A model generated the notes under the pieces. It ran no database searches and was not told the origin of the DNA. It saw nothing but the letters and a program-made list of their open reading frames with translations. A stretch of 64,000 nt of DNA from Lingula anatina. Taxonomy: Eukaryota; Brachiopoda; Lingulata; Lingulida; Lingulidae. Within the stretch, counting starts at the first letter, position 1. The number at the start of each line of letters is the position of its first letter. Shown here in pieces: positions 1 through 12,600 of this stretch. The position numbers and the translations under genes are program-made. Location of the stretch: NCBI RefSeq assembly GCF_001039355.2, contig NW_019774403.1:304436-368435 (forward strand), written 5' to 3'.

Positions 1-3000
1 ATCCTGACCGTCTCTTTTAGCTTGCTGGAATAAAATGAATAATTGGTAAATTGTAAAGCTTGGGATATTAAACACAAATATAAATTAAACCTTTCTGTAA
101 AAAGGTTTTAGTGTTATTGCTTTACACCGCGGTCGTCTTATAGATTATTAGCCAATTCTAAATCCATTGGAGAATGATATAATTTGTTGCTCACAGTGCT
201 AGGAATTTTCTGAGAAAAAGACATAAAATTCAGTTTTGAGCCGACATTAGCTTCAGCATGCTTTGACAGCACTTCCATATCGTTTACAAAATGAAAATTG
301 TCTGGAGAGGGTTTTTCTGCCTATGTTGTATTCCCTCCTGAAATTGCCGCTATTCTTCTGGATTCATGGTACCATTATATTGTGTTTTTCCTGTTTTGGA
401 TGTATTGATTTTTTATCTGCGTCGGAACGTTCAATTCACAAATCGCTTTGACAATGGTGCCAATTAATTTTGCCTGGCAAAATAGTGCAGCAATGTTGGC
501 TGGAAATGACATCACTCGCTCCCTGTTCTCAACACGACTTCCACCAGTATGCCCATACTACACCGTGCCTAAACGCCCGGAAATGAATTCTGACTCACTC
601 TCACCCCTTTGAAAATTGGGAATTTGACAATATTCGATAGTCAAATCCACACATCAGTGATAACTTACTTTAGATATTGAAATTTTTCTTATGTTACATA
701 AATATGTATTAGTGAGAGTTGGTCAAATAATGTTCTCCGCGAGCAGTCGCAAGCTGAGTGTATCAGCGCCACGTTCATAGATATCTTACAGGGTACAAGA
801 CATTCAGCTTTAGGAAGCCCCTCGAAAGCATTATTTAATGTGCGTTATCGTGATGAAGTTATGAAATATCAGAGCTTTTTTCAATATAAGAGAACCGAAT
901 AGAGCAAAACTTGTTATGATCCAGTAGGCGATAACTCCACCTGAAGGTGTAACCAGTAGAGATTCTATCGCCATCATTGCTTATAACTCGCTGAGAACGC
1001 CTTTAACTTGCTCGTGTATATTGCTGTTTTTGTTTTTATCAGCTGGTAGGGTAGGTGTGAAATTGGGTTACCCTAGCTACGAAGACCATTTTTGTTATTT
1101 CCTCACAGCTATGCATTTTTGTTATCTTCGATTTGCAATGCCCAGAGCGAACACCAATTATCTAAAAAGTAACATGGATAATGAGGCAAACTGTCTTTAC
1201 TGTGGTATGGTAATGGCGTCTATCCTTACCGAGTGAAATCCCGAAAGTGCATCAATAAAGACGCTTTTTAATGAGTACTTTTTTCTTTCTCTATGAAATA
1301 GAATTAATAGTACATATATTATTGATTTCTTCTCTTAATTTGTTCGACTGTCTTTAAGGATTTCACATGGCCAATTACAAGAGGTTCTTCTCACTTTGAT
1401 ATCGAGTACTAAGGAAAGATCAAACAGTCAAAGTACAACAGCGAAAAAACAGCCCACTTTCCATGACTTCGGATTAAATGAATATCGGAACCTTATGTTT
1501 TAGCCATAGGCACGGCCGGAATGCAAGAAACTGCCACACTTTACGACAGTAAAAATGTTGGCAGGAAAAAAATGATGTAAGTTCATCTGATATACAGACG
1601 CTGAGGTGGAATATGTGACGAAATGCGCTCAAGGCTAGAAACACTGGGATAACTTTTAGTCAGGTTATTGCTTTTAAAGGCACCTTTCGCGGCATTTTGG
1701 CATATAGAAATGTAACGTGTTTTTCTGTCTTAATTTACCTCTTTCTAGAAATTAACGTTTTTTTGGAATATTTTTTAACTCCACCACACCAAGAATGAGT
1801 AATAGAGATTTTCCTCACTTTACTAGGGCGATGTTAGATGAGTTAATTATGTGTTCACTTCGCGCAAAAATACAATTTTGTTAATAGGACATTAGGTGAA
1901 ATGCATAAAGACAAAGATGATGATAAATGCATTTTAGACACAAGGGCAGGTTATTCAAAAAGAAATAATAAATTCCTAGCTAAAAAATCACTAGAACAGA
2001 TCCTTCAGCTTTTTGTAAATGTCCTTAGTCTCTCCAGTCTCTTAAGATAAGAAAACTTGGAATGATGATACCACAGCTTTCTCTGTAACTAAGATCTAAC
2101 AACCGCGATTTTCAGGACAATTCATTTAAATTGAGATGCATGGAATGTTTAGAATACTTAGAATAAAACAAAACACACAAAATGTTAGAAGCATCCCAAG
2201 ATAAAATGTAAAAAAATGTGATGTAAAAAAACGATTTGGACAAGAAAGAAAAATGCCCAATAAAATTGTCGTGTACAGACATTAGAATAAAGCCAAAAAA
2301 CGATATTTCAGTTGGTGCGTGCCGAACTTGCACAGAATGTGTTAAGACGTGGCATTTTGACGTAATAAATAGCGCCCCAGATGAAGTAAGGCCAAGTGAA
2401 ATTTAAAGGCTTCTTAAGACAGTGAAACTAAACACTATTGATCATTATGTCATTAGAAACATTGACTAGAGTCCAAATGCCGATTATGTTGGTGAAAATG
2501 GCATGTGATTAAGCCGTCAATTGCCCAATACGGCGCCGTGATGTCGAATGAAGTTTCTAAATTTTGGATGCTAGATAATGAATACAAACACCACATAGAT
2601 TTTAATCATGAAAAGATTTTCTCGATGTCAGTTCCCGAAAATGAGAGCATTAGCGATGATGGCTTAACATTTATCTTCAAGAATAATCAGTGATTTTTAA
2701 GATGAGTATCGACGTCAGTTTAAATGGAATCCAATGCATTCACAGATTCCTGTCGTCGTTTTAAGATACAGTGACAACATCATAGACTCAAGGAAAAAGA
2801 AAAGACGGAGATTTCAATCTAGGGAACTGAAAATATGATACACCTAATGCGCCTAATCTGTCCTATCGATGGCTGGAAAGCCTGAAGTTTTACCATCTGC
2901 AAAAACAAAAGCATTTTCCTGAGAGACTAGATCGTCCGCTGCTAATTGATTGCATGGAGTATGATACGGACTCCAGAGATCTTTAATTTTTCCTTCTTGT

Positions 3001-3639
3001 TTTTTTGTGTGTGTGGATTGTACAAAACAATACTTCGCACCAGCATCGCATACAGACAGCTGTCTGTGTAGATCTCACGATTCGTTAACGCCCGCCACGC
3101 CCAACACTTGGACACAGTCCGGATTAATTCCTATATCGGGACACCAAATGCACTTATATAAAACTGGTCAATGATATTGTAAGCGCCATTCTAAAAATAA
3201 AGCTCCCCCCCCCCATTATACTCGAAACATGCGACATTTACACTGCGTCACCATGACTTTGCATTAATCATCACAAACATTATATATTACATCAATTCCG
3301 TAATACATTGCAGAAATGTTCTCATCTTCGCTAACCCTGTCCCTCTCAACATCTAATACAAATGGTGCTCTCTTTGATTTACTATAATGCATTTTATAAG
3401 ACTAGCGTCATTCTGGCTCAGAGAATATAAACCTGTAGATGTATCATGGACAGTATGCATCAAACTTGCATTCCCCTTTTTTTTTCAGAGCTTTTACGTA
3501 TTACTCTCTTGGTTGCCGTTCAGGCTAATGTAACTTGTTCAGCGTTCAGGTGTTTGAAATTGAAACTCCAAGTAACTCTAATGTCTATCTATCAGGCAAA
3601 AAATTAAATTGAGGTAGTTATGTTTATTTCTGCCTTAGA
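1..3639. other. No gene recognised; AT-rich non-coding sequence
   Basis: I find no conserved protein motif, RNA gene or recognisable mobile element in this stretch on either strand. The open frames are short, lack paired splice sites and do not resemble any family I know. Near the right edge, on the minus strand, an AATAAA signal (plus positions 3623-3628) lies about 12 bases downstream of the stop codon of the possible exon at 3640-3839, so it may be the 3' end of that gene. Confidence 0.5.
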
Positions 3640-3839
3640 TTAGTCTATTTGGCGCTGTATCAACGCAAAGGTCTTTTCAAGAGCGTCCTGGGGAGCAATT
3701 TCTGCCATCGATTCTAGTTTTTTATAAAACTCAATATAACTGTACGCACGTTTTTGATAATCATATAGCTCAAATAAGTTTTGGGTAAGCTTTGTAGATA
3801 TTGCATTGAAACTGTGACTTCGGAACAAAGAAGTGAAAT
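3640..3839 (-). CDS. Possible terminal exon of an M1-family aminopeptidase
   Basis: Read from a candidate acceptor (AACAAATCAG, AG at 3841-3840) the exon gives about 65 residues ending in TAA. The end reads APQDALEKTFALIQRQID, which resembles the ALEKTKANIKWV-like last helix that closes the ERAP1_C domain of many M1 aminopeptidases; an FNAIS/KLTQN segment before it fits the preceding helix. An AATAAA lies about 12 bases past the stop, which supports a last exon. It is on the same strand as the aminopeptidase exons at 8084-13670 and lies downstream of them, so it could end that gene or a neighbouring paralog. The intervening exons were not found. The call rests on a short, weakly conserved match. 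Confidence 0.4.
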
Positions 3840-4518
3840 CTGATTTGTTAAATTAGAACGATTTTTATTGAAAATGGATATTTTCTCAATTCATCGTTTG
3901 ATTTTCCTATTAATTACAGTTAAGTAATGACCGTTTTCTTAGCTATCATTGCCTGCCGACACGCCATTTTCCCATAGCTGTTAATTGGACTCTCTATCTC
4001 CGATGAGAGTTAGCCCTTATCCATCAACTTCATCTTAACCACATCTATAATTTAGCAGTTTTTTGTCAACTCACCAGCAGAACTATTGAACAATGTCTTT
4101 TAAAAAGCCCAAACGGTTCTATAACACTCGCTTTGCATGGTGCGTTACCATCTGCGTATCGTATAAAAGTACATGCAATTTACAGCAGTTGCAAGAAAAA
4201 AAAGGCACTGCATGCTTTTAAAATTCTGCCATAGCACATGGAGTCCCCACGGTAGATGACTGCTGTGTCTAACAGGAAGGTAAAATGTTACTACATTTGT
4301 TAAATCAAGGAAAGAATAAAACAATAAGGAATTGTGCCAACAGTCGCACAACGTCGTTTAAACAGTCAAATCGGTGCTGTAGTGTTAAGATATCGTAATG
4401 ACGTCAAAGCAACCTCAGAAATGACGTATTTATACCTACTATATTACAGATTATCCCCAACCTGTGGCATGACACAATGTGCCCCATCTTCCACTCATGA
4501 TACGTATATCAGGGATCT

Positions 4519-4629
4519 ACCCAGCAAACAAACAAACAAACAAACAAAAATGTTATTATAACGTTGCCATAACGTTAATATAACTAACGTTATGGTAACG
4601 TTACAATAACGTTCTGTGTTTGTTGAGTA
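4519..4629. mobile_element. Short element with CCCAGCAAACA-like ends and AACGTT core
   Basis: The left end reads ACCCAGCAAACA followed by a CAAA run, and the right end reads TGTTTGTTGAGT, an imperfect inverted match. The interior is a series of AACGTT palindromes separated by short A/T or CCAT/GGTA spacers, so it can fold on itself. The ends resemble those of the element at 8533-8684 although the interior differs. It has no coding capacity and looks like a non-autonomous DNA element with a palindromic tandem core. Confidence 0.5.
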
Positions 4630-4690
4630 AACCGAGGGGGGAGGGATTTGCCTTGAGATTCTGGCGGGGTTGGACGGGAGGGGGGGATCT

Positions 4691-4889
4691 AAAAAAGTTA
4701 AAAGTGTTAGCTTTTCCGTTCTTCCAGTTTACCTTAAGTCTTTTTCTTTTACTTAATCAACATCTAGATAAATACTACAGACGGAGCAAATAACCTGTTT
4801 GGGAGTATTTTTGGCCTGCAACATGTACCCCACACTCTTTTCTCAACCTGCGGCTGTGGAATTGGTGTCATCTGGCATGCACCCCACCN
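4691..4889. repeat. Contig-end overlap repeated at 4891-5089 and 14242 onward
   Basis: The 199 bases before the single n at 4890 are repeated almost perfectly right after it, and again right after the single n at 14240. All three begin with an AAAAAGTT(A)AAAGTGTTAGC-like string and run through the same CTTCCAGTT and CATGCACCCCACC landmarks. Three contigs therefore start or end in the same genomic sequence. The simplest reading is an unmerged assembly overlap and not a biological triplication. Confidence 0.85.
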
Positions 4890-4890
4890 A

Positions 4891-6433
4891 AAAAGTTTAA
4901 AGTGTTAGCTTTTCCGTTCTTCCAGTTCACCTTAAGTCTTTTTCTTTTACTTAATCAACATCTAGATAAATACTACAGACGGAGCAAATAACCTGTTTGG
5001 GAGTATTTTTGGCCTGCAACATGTACCCCACACTCTTTTCTCAACCTGCGGCTGTGGAATTGGTGTCATCTGGCATGCACCCCACCACACAAATGTTTGA
5101 GATGAATCTGCACATTTGACCACATTTGCTCCCTTGCGCTCCTGTTGTTTTAGAAAATAATCTCCCTATCTTTCGGTTTTCCGATTCCTTAAATAATTCT
5201 AGTTATCTTTCGAAATTTATCATATTTACGGAAATTTTTGGCCAATCTTTGCGTATTTTTAAATAAATTTATTTCACCTGTTATATAAAAGAGGCCATTT
5301 AAGTTGTGTGCTACTCGCTGGAGCACGTTAACACTATATTTTAGAGCGGTCATTCACACGATCTCTTTTTTCGAAGATGTAGGGTGGGGTGGGGGATGGC
5401 ACGCAAGAAATCGCCCGTTTTGGCAATTCCCAATTTTGACGGGTATTTTGTGCTGAACCGTAGTAAAGCTTATTTTAAAATTCAACACAATCGTTCACTG
5501 TGATAATGTACACGAGCATAAATACATTTATAAATACAGAAAAAAAACTCAGTTAGAACTCCCAACCAAAAGTTTATCTCAAGAGACTCAACAGATCATT
5601 TGCGAAGCTGAAGCACAAATAAAACACCGTGTATTCGACGTGTGTTCAGATAGACACAGAAGTATACATGAATAATCTGCATTGTTTCATTCTATTAAGC
5701 GCTGAATCAAAATAAAACCCTCATAGAGAAAAACCAGACCGGGTATGTTTGCAAGCTATGCATTGAGCAACACCAGGAGCTGAATAGAATGCTTAAGGAT
5801 ACATAGGAGGCCAAAAAAGAAGAGAATTGTGAAAGCCATGGTGAGATAATCTTGGTGTTTGCATGATACAGTGTATACTTTGACCACGTATACTTCGACC
5901 ACTTGCAAAATTTATGAACTCAGTTTTGCTATTCCCAACAGCACTTATGGTGGCAGCGGTGGGACTTCCTTTTTAAGACGGTGGATATTATTAGGACACT
6001 TTGTCTATGAGTCCAGCTCGGCGTCTTGACTTAGTGTCTTTATCCTCTTCTATTCAATCAGATATTCATAGCTTGTGAAGTGATACATTTATAAGTGGCC
6101 TTTCTAGTAAGCCATTTATATTCACAGTAACTTAAAGATGACCGCACTTTATTTATGATCTGTGCGTATGTTTATATATGTATATTTTTATAGGCAGCAG
6201 AATTCGCCCAGATTATTGCGTGATAAGAGTGGTTTTTGACGTGTTGTGGTTTACCGTAAATGAAACATGACATATTTCAAGTGTATGTGATAGGTATATG
6301 ATAAGTACTTGTACAAAATAAACAGTAGCAGTAGAGCAGGTGCGCACTATGCCATCATTACCCCTTGTATACATATAAGAACTTGTTGAGAAGTAGCAAA
6401 ACATGAGTGATTACGGTACTTTTGTATAACCTA

Positions 6434-6498
<65 letters not shown>

Positions 6499-8000
6499 AG
6501 ACTTTGTTATGATATAGTCATGCTATATGCCATATTGCGCAGGCAGAAATTAACGCAAAAAAGCACACACTCACTTCAAATCATTGAAAAATACACGCGA
6601 GTTTTATTATTGCCAATAAAAGGCGCCAAAAGGTGCCTGGTCATAAATGTTGCATCACTGTTGGTAACCTTCTGTTTATTTACCAAACTGATTGATTTTT
6701 AAACGACTTTGATGAAGTAAAATGCTTTTTGTATTGAATAAACGAATGTTCCCGAAATAAACAGAACTGTTAAGCACCTTAACATAACATAGCAAAAGAG
6801 AAAAGTTTTTTGTACCATAAAAAACACCCGTCGATTACCAGAATCAACACCTAGGATTATGATCAGATTATCTAACACGCCGTTTCGAGATAAAAACAGT
6901 TAAGTTTATTCCATTATGAATATATTTCAACTTCAAGGGTAAAATGCAGGAAACCTCAAAATCAACATTTCCTTAAGATCACTTCAAACACTCTTTGTGG
7001 GTCTGTTTCTAAATGGAATGTGGGGTAACCGATCACTTCCTCACTTCCGTGTAAAACCACATGTTTATGTCTTTGACACAATAACACAGACGCCAATCTT
7101 TCAATATTACGTATTCGCGCACTGTCAGGGGAACATAATTAATACTAACACGAGTTCCAACCGAAGATAAATATTTATCACTGAGAAAACATTCGCAAAA
7201 CACCGCTGGGCGATAGAGAGTTTAGGCAGGTACATGTACTAAAACAAAACTCGGATTTTTTTTACAGCGTCGACATCATCCATTTCACTGATTATATTGC
7301 CTGGAGATAAGATACTCTTTGGATATGGTGTTATATAACACATTTTTATTGTTTTCTAATGCATGGACGAATATTAATACCCCGACACAAATGAGCGATA
7401 AGACTGAGAATGTCCCTATAGGTGATAGAGTTAACCCAAGTAAAACCTTCATAAAATGTTTGTCTCCCGTGTAAAACCCCTCTTTTGAAGTTTCCAATTT
7501 TTGGAGAAGTGACAAATTGCCTCTTGCAACTTCTAGTGGATTTACTGTTTTCACGATTTTGTCGTTTCTTTTGTACAGAGAATCAATTCATCCTTATTCT
7601 TTTTTCGTAAGCTATGTGTACATTTTTTTTCTAGAAATGTGGGCATTACTCACAGTGGATGTCGATAACAAAAGATCCAGACGCGGATCATCTTGCTTAC
7701 ACGTCACGTCACGCTCGAGTACAAGTTACACCACGCCTGTTTTTTGTTCTTCTTATTGTTCTCGACATCCGCCCCATTGTTGAAGTCAGATACACAACTC
7801 ACCAGCAAGGTGTATGTTACTGGATGTGCGTCATACTCATGTACATCACATACATCTCGCTGGCTCGCGGTGTATCCGGGAAAGATCTCTGTGGTGGTTC
7901 ACCAACATGCGTGACGGGTAATTTTCGCCTAATATTGATAAATCATCGGGAAGAGAAATAAGGATTTACGATGGTCTTATTACACAACTAAACACAGCAG

Positions 8001-8052
<52 letters not shown>

Positions 8053-8083
8053 CATCCATCAATCAAAGGAAGCCAAAACTTAC
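4891..8083. other. No recognised exon; downstream flank or intron of the aminopeptidase copy
   Basis: This stretch follows the last recognised aminopeptidase exon on the minus strand. It holds a (CT)n(CA)n microsatellite at about 6436-6499, a (CT)n tract at 8003-8048 and an 89-codon open frame at 7285-7554 described separately. A minus-strand frame near 5845 starts MAFTILFFFGLLC after a good CACCATGG context but stops after 27 residues. No exon with ERAP1_C landmarks was seen. The same holds for the homologous 14241-17442. Confidence 0.5.
7285..7554 (-). CDS. Unidentified 89-aa open frame with one hydrophobic segment (copy 1)
   Basis: An ATG-initiated frame of 89 codons encodes a polar N-terminus of about 35 residues (MKTVNPLEVARGNLSLLQKL...), then a hydrophobic stretch of roughly 25 residues (VLLGLTLSPIGTFSVLSLICV and following), then a short polar tail. 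This looks like a short type II membrane protein or the first exon of one. The identical protein is encoded at 16661-16930. Flanking non-coding DNA is nearly as well conserved between the copies, so identity is weak evidence for coding function. It lies on the same strand just beyond aminopeptidase exon 9 and could be the anchor exon of a neighbouring gene. I do not recognise the family. Confidence 0.25.
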   Translation of the reverse strand: MKTVNPLEVARGNLSLLQKLETSKEGFYTGDKHFMKVLLGLTLSPIGTFSVLSLICVGVLIFVHALENNKNVLYNTISKEYLISRQYNQ

Positions 8084-9580
8084 CTCTGTCAGGAAATACC
8101 ACAGGTCGTCAGTCACAGCGCTGGAATAGGCACGCCCTCGCAGGTAATTCTGAAAGTATTGTTAACTTTCAAATACTCTTTACATCCTACTATTCACTAC
8201 TACTGAACAACAACATATTTGTATAGCAAATAATCTTTGGAGGTGAATTTAGAAAATGAAGAAAATGAATAATTCAATGATATTGTTCTAACATCCTTGA
8301 GAATTTTCTCTGTTTTACTGCAACATTTTAAATTATTGCTTTAGCTGTTCTAATTGATTTCCCTTTACTTGTACTTTACTTATAACTAATATAAAATGGG
8401 GGTGCCATGTGTGTAAATTTTACAACTTGATTTTAAAGTTCATTGACGACTTTACTCTAAGCCTACTAGCACCATGTGCCTGCAGTTGCCAGTAACGACA
8501 GAGACATGTCAATGAAAGAACTGAAAGTTACCACCCAACAAGCACGCCACGTTTGAGCCGCGTGGCTACCACGTAAGGACCACGTGGCTACCATGTTGGG
8601 ACCACTTGGCTACCACGTTGATATGACGTAATGATGAGGTATAGCAACGTGGTAGACACGTGGTAGCCTACATGTTTGCTGGGAACATTCCAGTGCCAGT
8701 TACGGCAGATACGTGTCGATAACAGAGCTTAGTTTAATTAGGTCCTACCAGTTGACTATGAATCACCGGAAGAAATTTAAATAACGATGGTTGCTTTCTT
8801 ACCGACACTCCTTTTCGGAAAGTTTTCTCCCCCAAGAACCCAATGATCATTCGGAGGACGGAGGCGCCCTGAAGCAAAGGCATTTTATATGATAACCACG
8901 TACCCATACGTTTATATTTTATTTTACATACATATTTTACATACATGTTATTATTTCTACGTAACTCCACAAGAGACAGTTGGTACTTTGATTTGGTGTT
9001 ACGTTCAATCTTTTTGTTGTTGTTGTTGTTGTGAGAACTATTTATGTAATTGCACTGAACCTGATGAAAATTCCTATTTCTGAAATGAACTCTTGAAAAA
9101 CACGGACGGTACTACAGGCATTCTAATTAATAGTTTGGTCCTTCTTCGTTTAATGTACAATGGAAAATATTGTATAAGCTTTAGGTCGCCTAATTTGTAC
9201 ATGAATTATTAATTTTGACAAATTGGGACTTCAAAAAGTAAATGACGCGTGTTTCGGTGACGCGGTGCACGCAGAAATGGATTTTTCCTCTCAGTTTTTT
9301 GCTTAAACCGGGCATTTTACGAATACAAGACATTATTTCAACCGTTATCATTTATCTTCCTGCATCCACATCGATTTTCTTTCCTTTTTATTAATTTTTT
9401 CTATCTATATCATTGTGTTCCAGGCAGCAGCGCTTTACATATTCTCTCACCTTGTAATAAGTGATTTCGTCAAACTTGATATCTTGCAGCCGGTACACAG
9501 GTTGAGATATACTGTGGGTGAGGTTCATACTGTCCTTGATAAGCCCATCAGATACACTATCTGGCAAAAATTGTTGATTC

Positions 9581-9626
<46 letters not shown>

Positions 9627-12600
9627 TCTGCAATGGAATAATAGAAATAAAAATGAAGAAAATAAAAAATAAAAACATTGTATTGCCTTTTGTCGCTTGG
9701 CATAAGACAAATGATAGCACATGCAAACAGACTGAAGAAAAAAAGAGAAACGGGTTTATATGTTTATATACTAATACACGGTTATATTGCTAAATAAAAA
9801 CCCAACTTGTGGAATGTGTAAGCCCACGGGCATGCTTATTTGCGATTCGAAACACAATCACGTTTCCTGTGACATCTTTGGTTGAGAATCTTGAGATCAT
9901 GATTGCGATGTACAGTTGAGTCACGATCACATTGCGTTAGAGTAATGCTAGACAGCAATGGCAACATTTAGTACATTACCGGCTGGGTCCACAAATGAGC
10001 TAAAGACCGTAAGTCAGTCTAAACTTTTAGATAATCTGCAGCGGTAATTGGTTTTTGAATTGCAAAATGTTAGTTGATGAAGAAGACGATTTATAAGTAA
10101 ACGATAATGAAGAAGACGACCTACAGATCGTAGAATTCTACGATATACAGTTCTTCTTAGCTGCATTCGCCGCAGGTAGAAAGGTGGGGAGATGACACTT
10201 ACCAGTTTCATATCTGGTGCTATCTTGTCGTTGGCCACGTATGTCATGAGTTGTGCGAACCCCTCATTGAGCCACAGATCGTCCCACCATCTGTTGGTTA
10301 CGAGGTTACCAAACCACTGTAAATAAAATCAATAACGTTTGTTTAAAACTGTGCTCACATTTAAAATATGAAATCCAACACTTGTAGTATCTTTCACGTT
10401 TGTTTTGATATCTATAAACAAAGTTATTGGGAAGGCAAGCGCAGTGTCAGTAAAGCGTTAACCTTGGTAAATTACCTGGTAAACTAGAAGCAAATTAATA
10501 GTGAAGTGACGCGAAAAAAAATTCACAGGGGGAGCGCACTGTATTCTAAACCGCTGCGTCGTTTATCTTATTGATGTCTTAACGAAAACACCCGAGGATG
10601 GACGAACAAAGTAAAACCATTACCTGATGGGACACCTCGTGGGCCGACAATAAGTGAACATACTGTTTATCATACGGCGAGCTGTGGGCGTCATCGTATA
10701 AAACAAGCGGCTCTCGGAAGGTGATGGCTCCCCAGTTCTCCATGCCCCAGGCTGCGGGCTCCGGGAGAGCTATCATATCTGCAAAGAAGAAATATTTCAG
10801 GGTGGTTGATGATACAAATGCAGTACCCTGAGGTTCAGAGTTTACTGATAACGCACCACTGTTTTCACCGGTCCAAACTGCAAACCAGAGAACTGCGAGT
10901 GTTCACATACCAGGTCCGTAGGCAGGGGGTTTCGGGGGGGGGGGGGGGGGGTTCGAAATAACTGCCCTTTTTTGCCGGGTAAAAGTCCAATCTGGGTAAA
11001 ATTTGATTTCATTGTAAAAGGTCCACTTTTTCAGAAAAATACCCTTTTGAAATTGCTTGCTACGGGCCTGCATACTGGTGAGCTACCAATTGTCTCCGAA
11101 ACTCAGGTTGCTCTATGTAGAGCCTGACGGTTACCAATTATAAAAAAGGAAAAGAAATCATGAAAACAAATTTTCTTTACAACGTAAGCTGTACCGGTAT
11201 ACGTAAAACCCCTGTTCTACCAGGCTTGCGACCGCTTGATAAAAGAATTTTGGCCCACAAATACGTTTTAATGCGGTCGCAAGCCATGGCAGTGTGACAG
11301 GCTTCATGTCAAACGCAGCCTCTTTTACCTTCATCTCTATACAGCGATATGCCGAATAGATTCAAATTTTACATCGCACACATATCTCTCTTAGGCTTCG
11401 TTCACATGCAATGTCTATTTTCTAAATTCTATTTTCTATTTGCGGCATGTCTTATGATCACGGTCTGTGCACTGAATATCCCGCCGCGTAATTACTGGCA
11501 GCGCGAGCCAGTTACTATAAGCTACGATAAGTAACTGGCTCGCGCTGCCAGTAATTACGCAGCGGGATATTCAGTGCACAGACCGTGATCATAAGATAGC
11601 GCGAATAGAAAATAGAATTTAGAAAATAGACATTGCATGTGAACGAAGCCTTAATCTGTAGATTTCATTAAAGATGCTTATATCGAGTATTATAACATCC
11701 ATAAGCAAGGCATATGCACCTATTTTCCTCAACGGGCACGTAATGTAGAAATATTGCTCGAAGAAGTTCAACATTTTCTCTCCTAGATCAAGTGAATAGT
11801 TTGCAAGATGGATCTTTCCTGGTCTCGCCCAAACGCGTAGCTGAAGTGGAAAAAGGGGGAAATAAGTGTGCGTTATAAATTCAAAGGCTATCACTCAAAG
11901 AAATAACCGAACAAAGAAAAGAAATCTCAAATGAAAACGGATCAGAGAAGGTTTTCGTAAGTTGTAATGATAATTATAATGATAATAATTGTTTTTTAAA
12001 CTCAGTTTATATATTGCTTGTAAATATAATAAGAATAATGTATCTATCACCTCCAAAGACTCTGTGACATGGGGATAAAACCATTATGGATGCTCTTGTC
12101 AATACTGTGTATTTATGGTACCCTTTATCACTCAATTTTTTTATCACAAGTGTTCGAAAAAGATCATTAATTTAATTACCCATGTAAAAAATATGAAGGG
12201 GGGGGGGGGTAAACTACTCTACTCCTGTATCTCACCAATATTCCGTTGGATGTCATTTTCGCCCTTTGTTTGAAGTTCCCGACAATGAAGACAAGAAGAT
12301 ATGTGGACATCACTGGAGTTTTGTAGTAAATATCAGCGATCCAGCCATTGCCTCTGGAAATATTATACATTGATCATTCAAAACATTTTGCGACAACATT
12401 ATTTTATTCTGTGTATTAATGATATCACTACATCCCCCCCCCCTCCCTTTCCTCGCATTAAACCCGATTTCACTGAGATATTGACTAAAGGCTGACGTCT
12501 CCCTCCTCCAATATATCAAAGTGCTGACAAATACGTGTAACTGGGGCTGCTGAAAATTAGCATATTAAACAATACTCATATAAGCCCCAATCCCTACATT

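Noticed and set aside
8533-8684. CRISPR-like array of CACGTGGCTACCA repeats
   Set aside because: Repeats are degenerate, adjacent without unique spacers, in an animal intron and bounded by inverted ends.
9525-9722. 65-aa frame with a poly-tyrosine run
   Set aside because: It is the (TAA)n microsatellite read through beyond the exon 7 acceptor.
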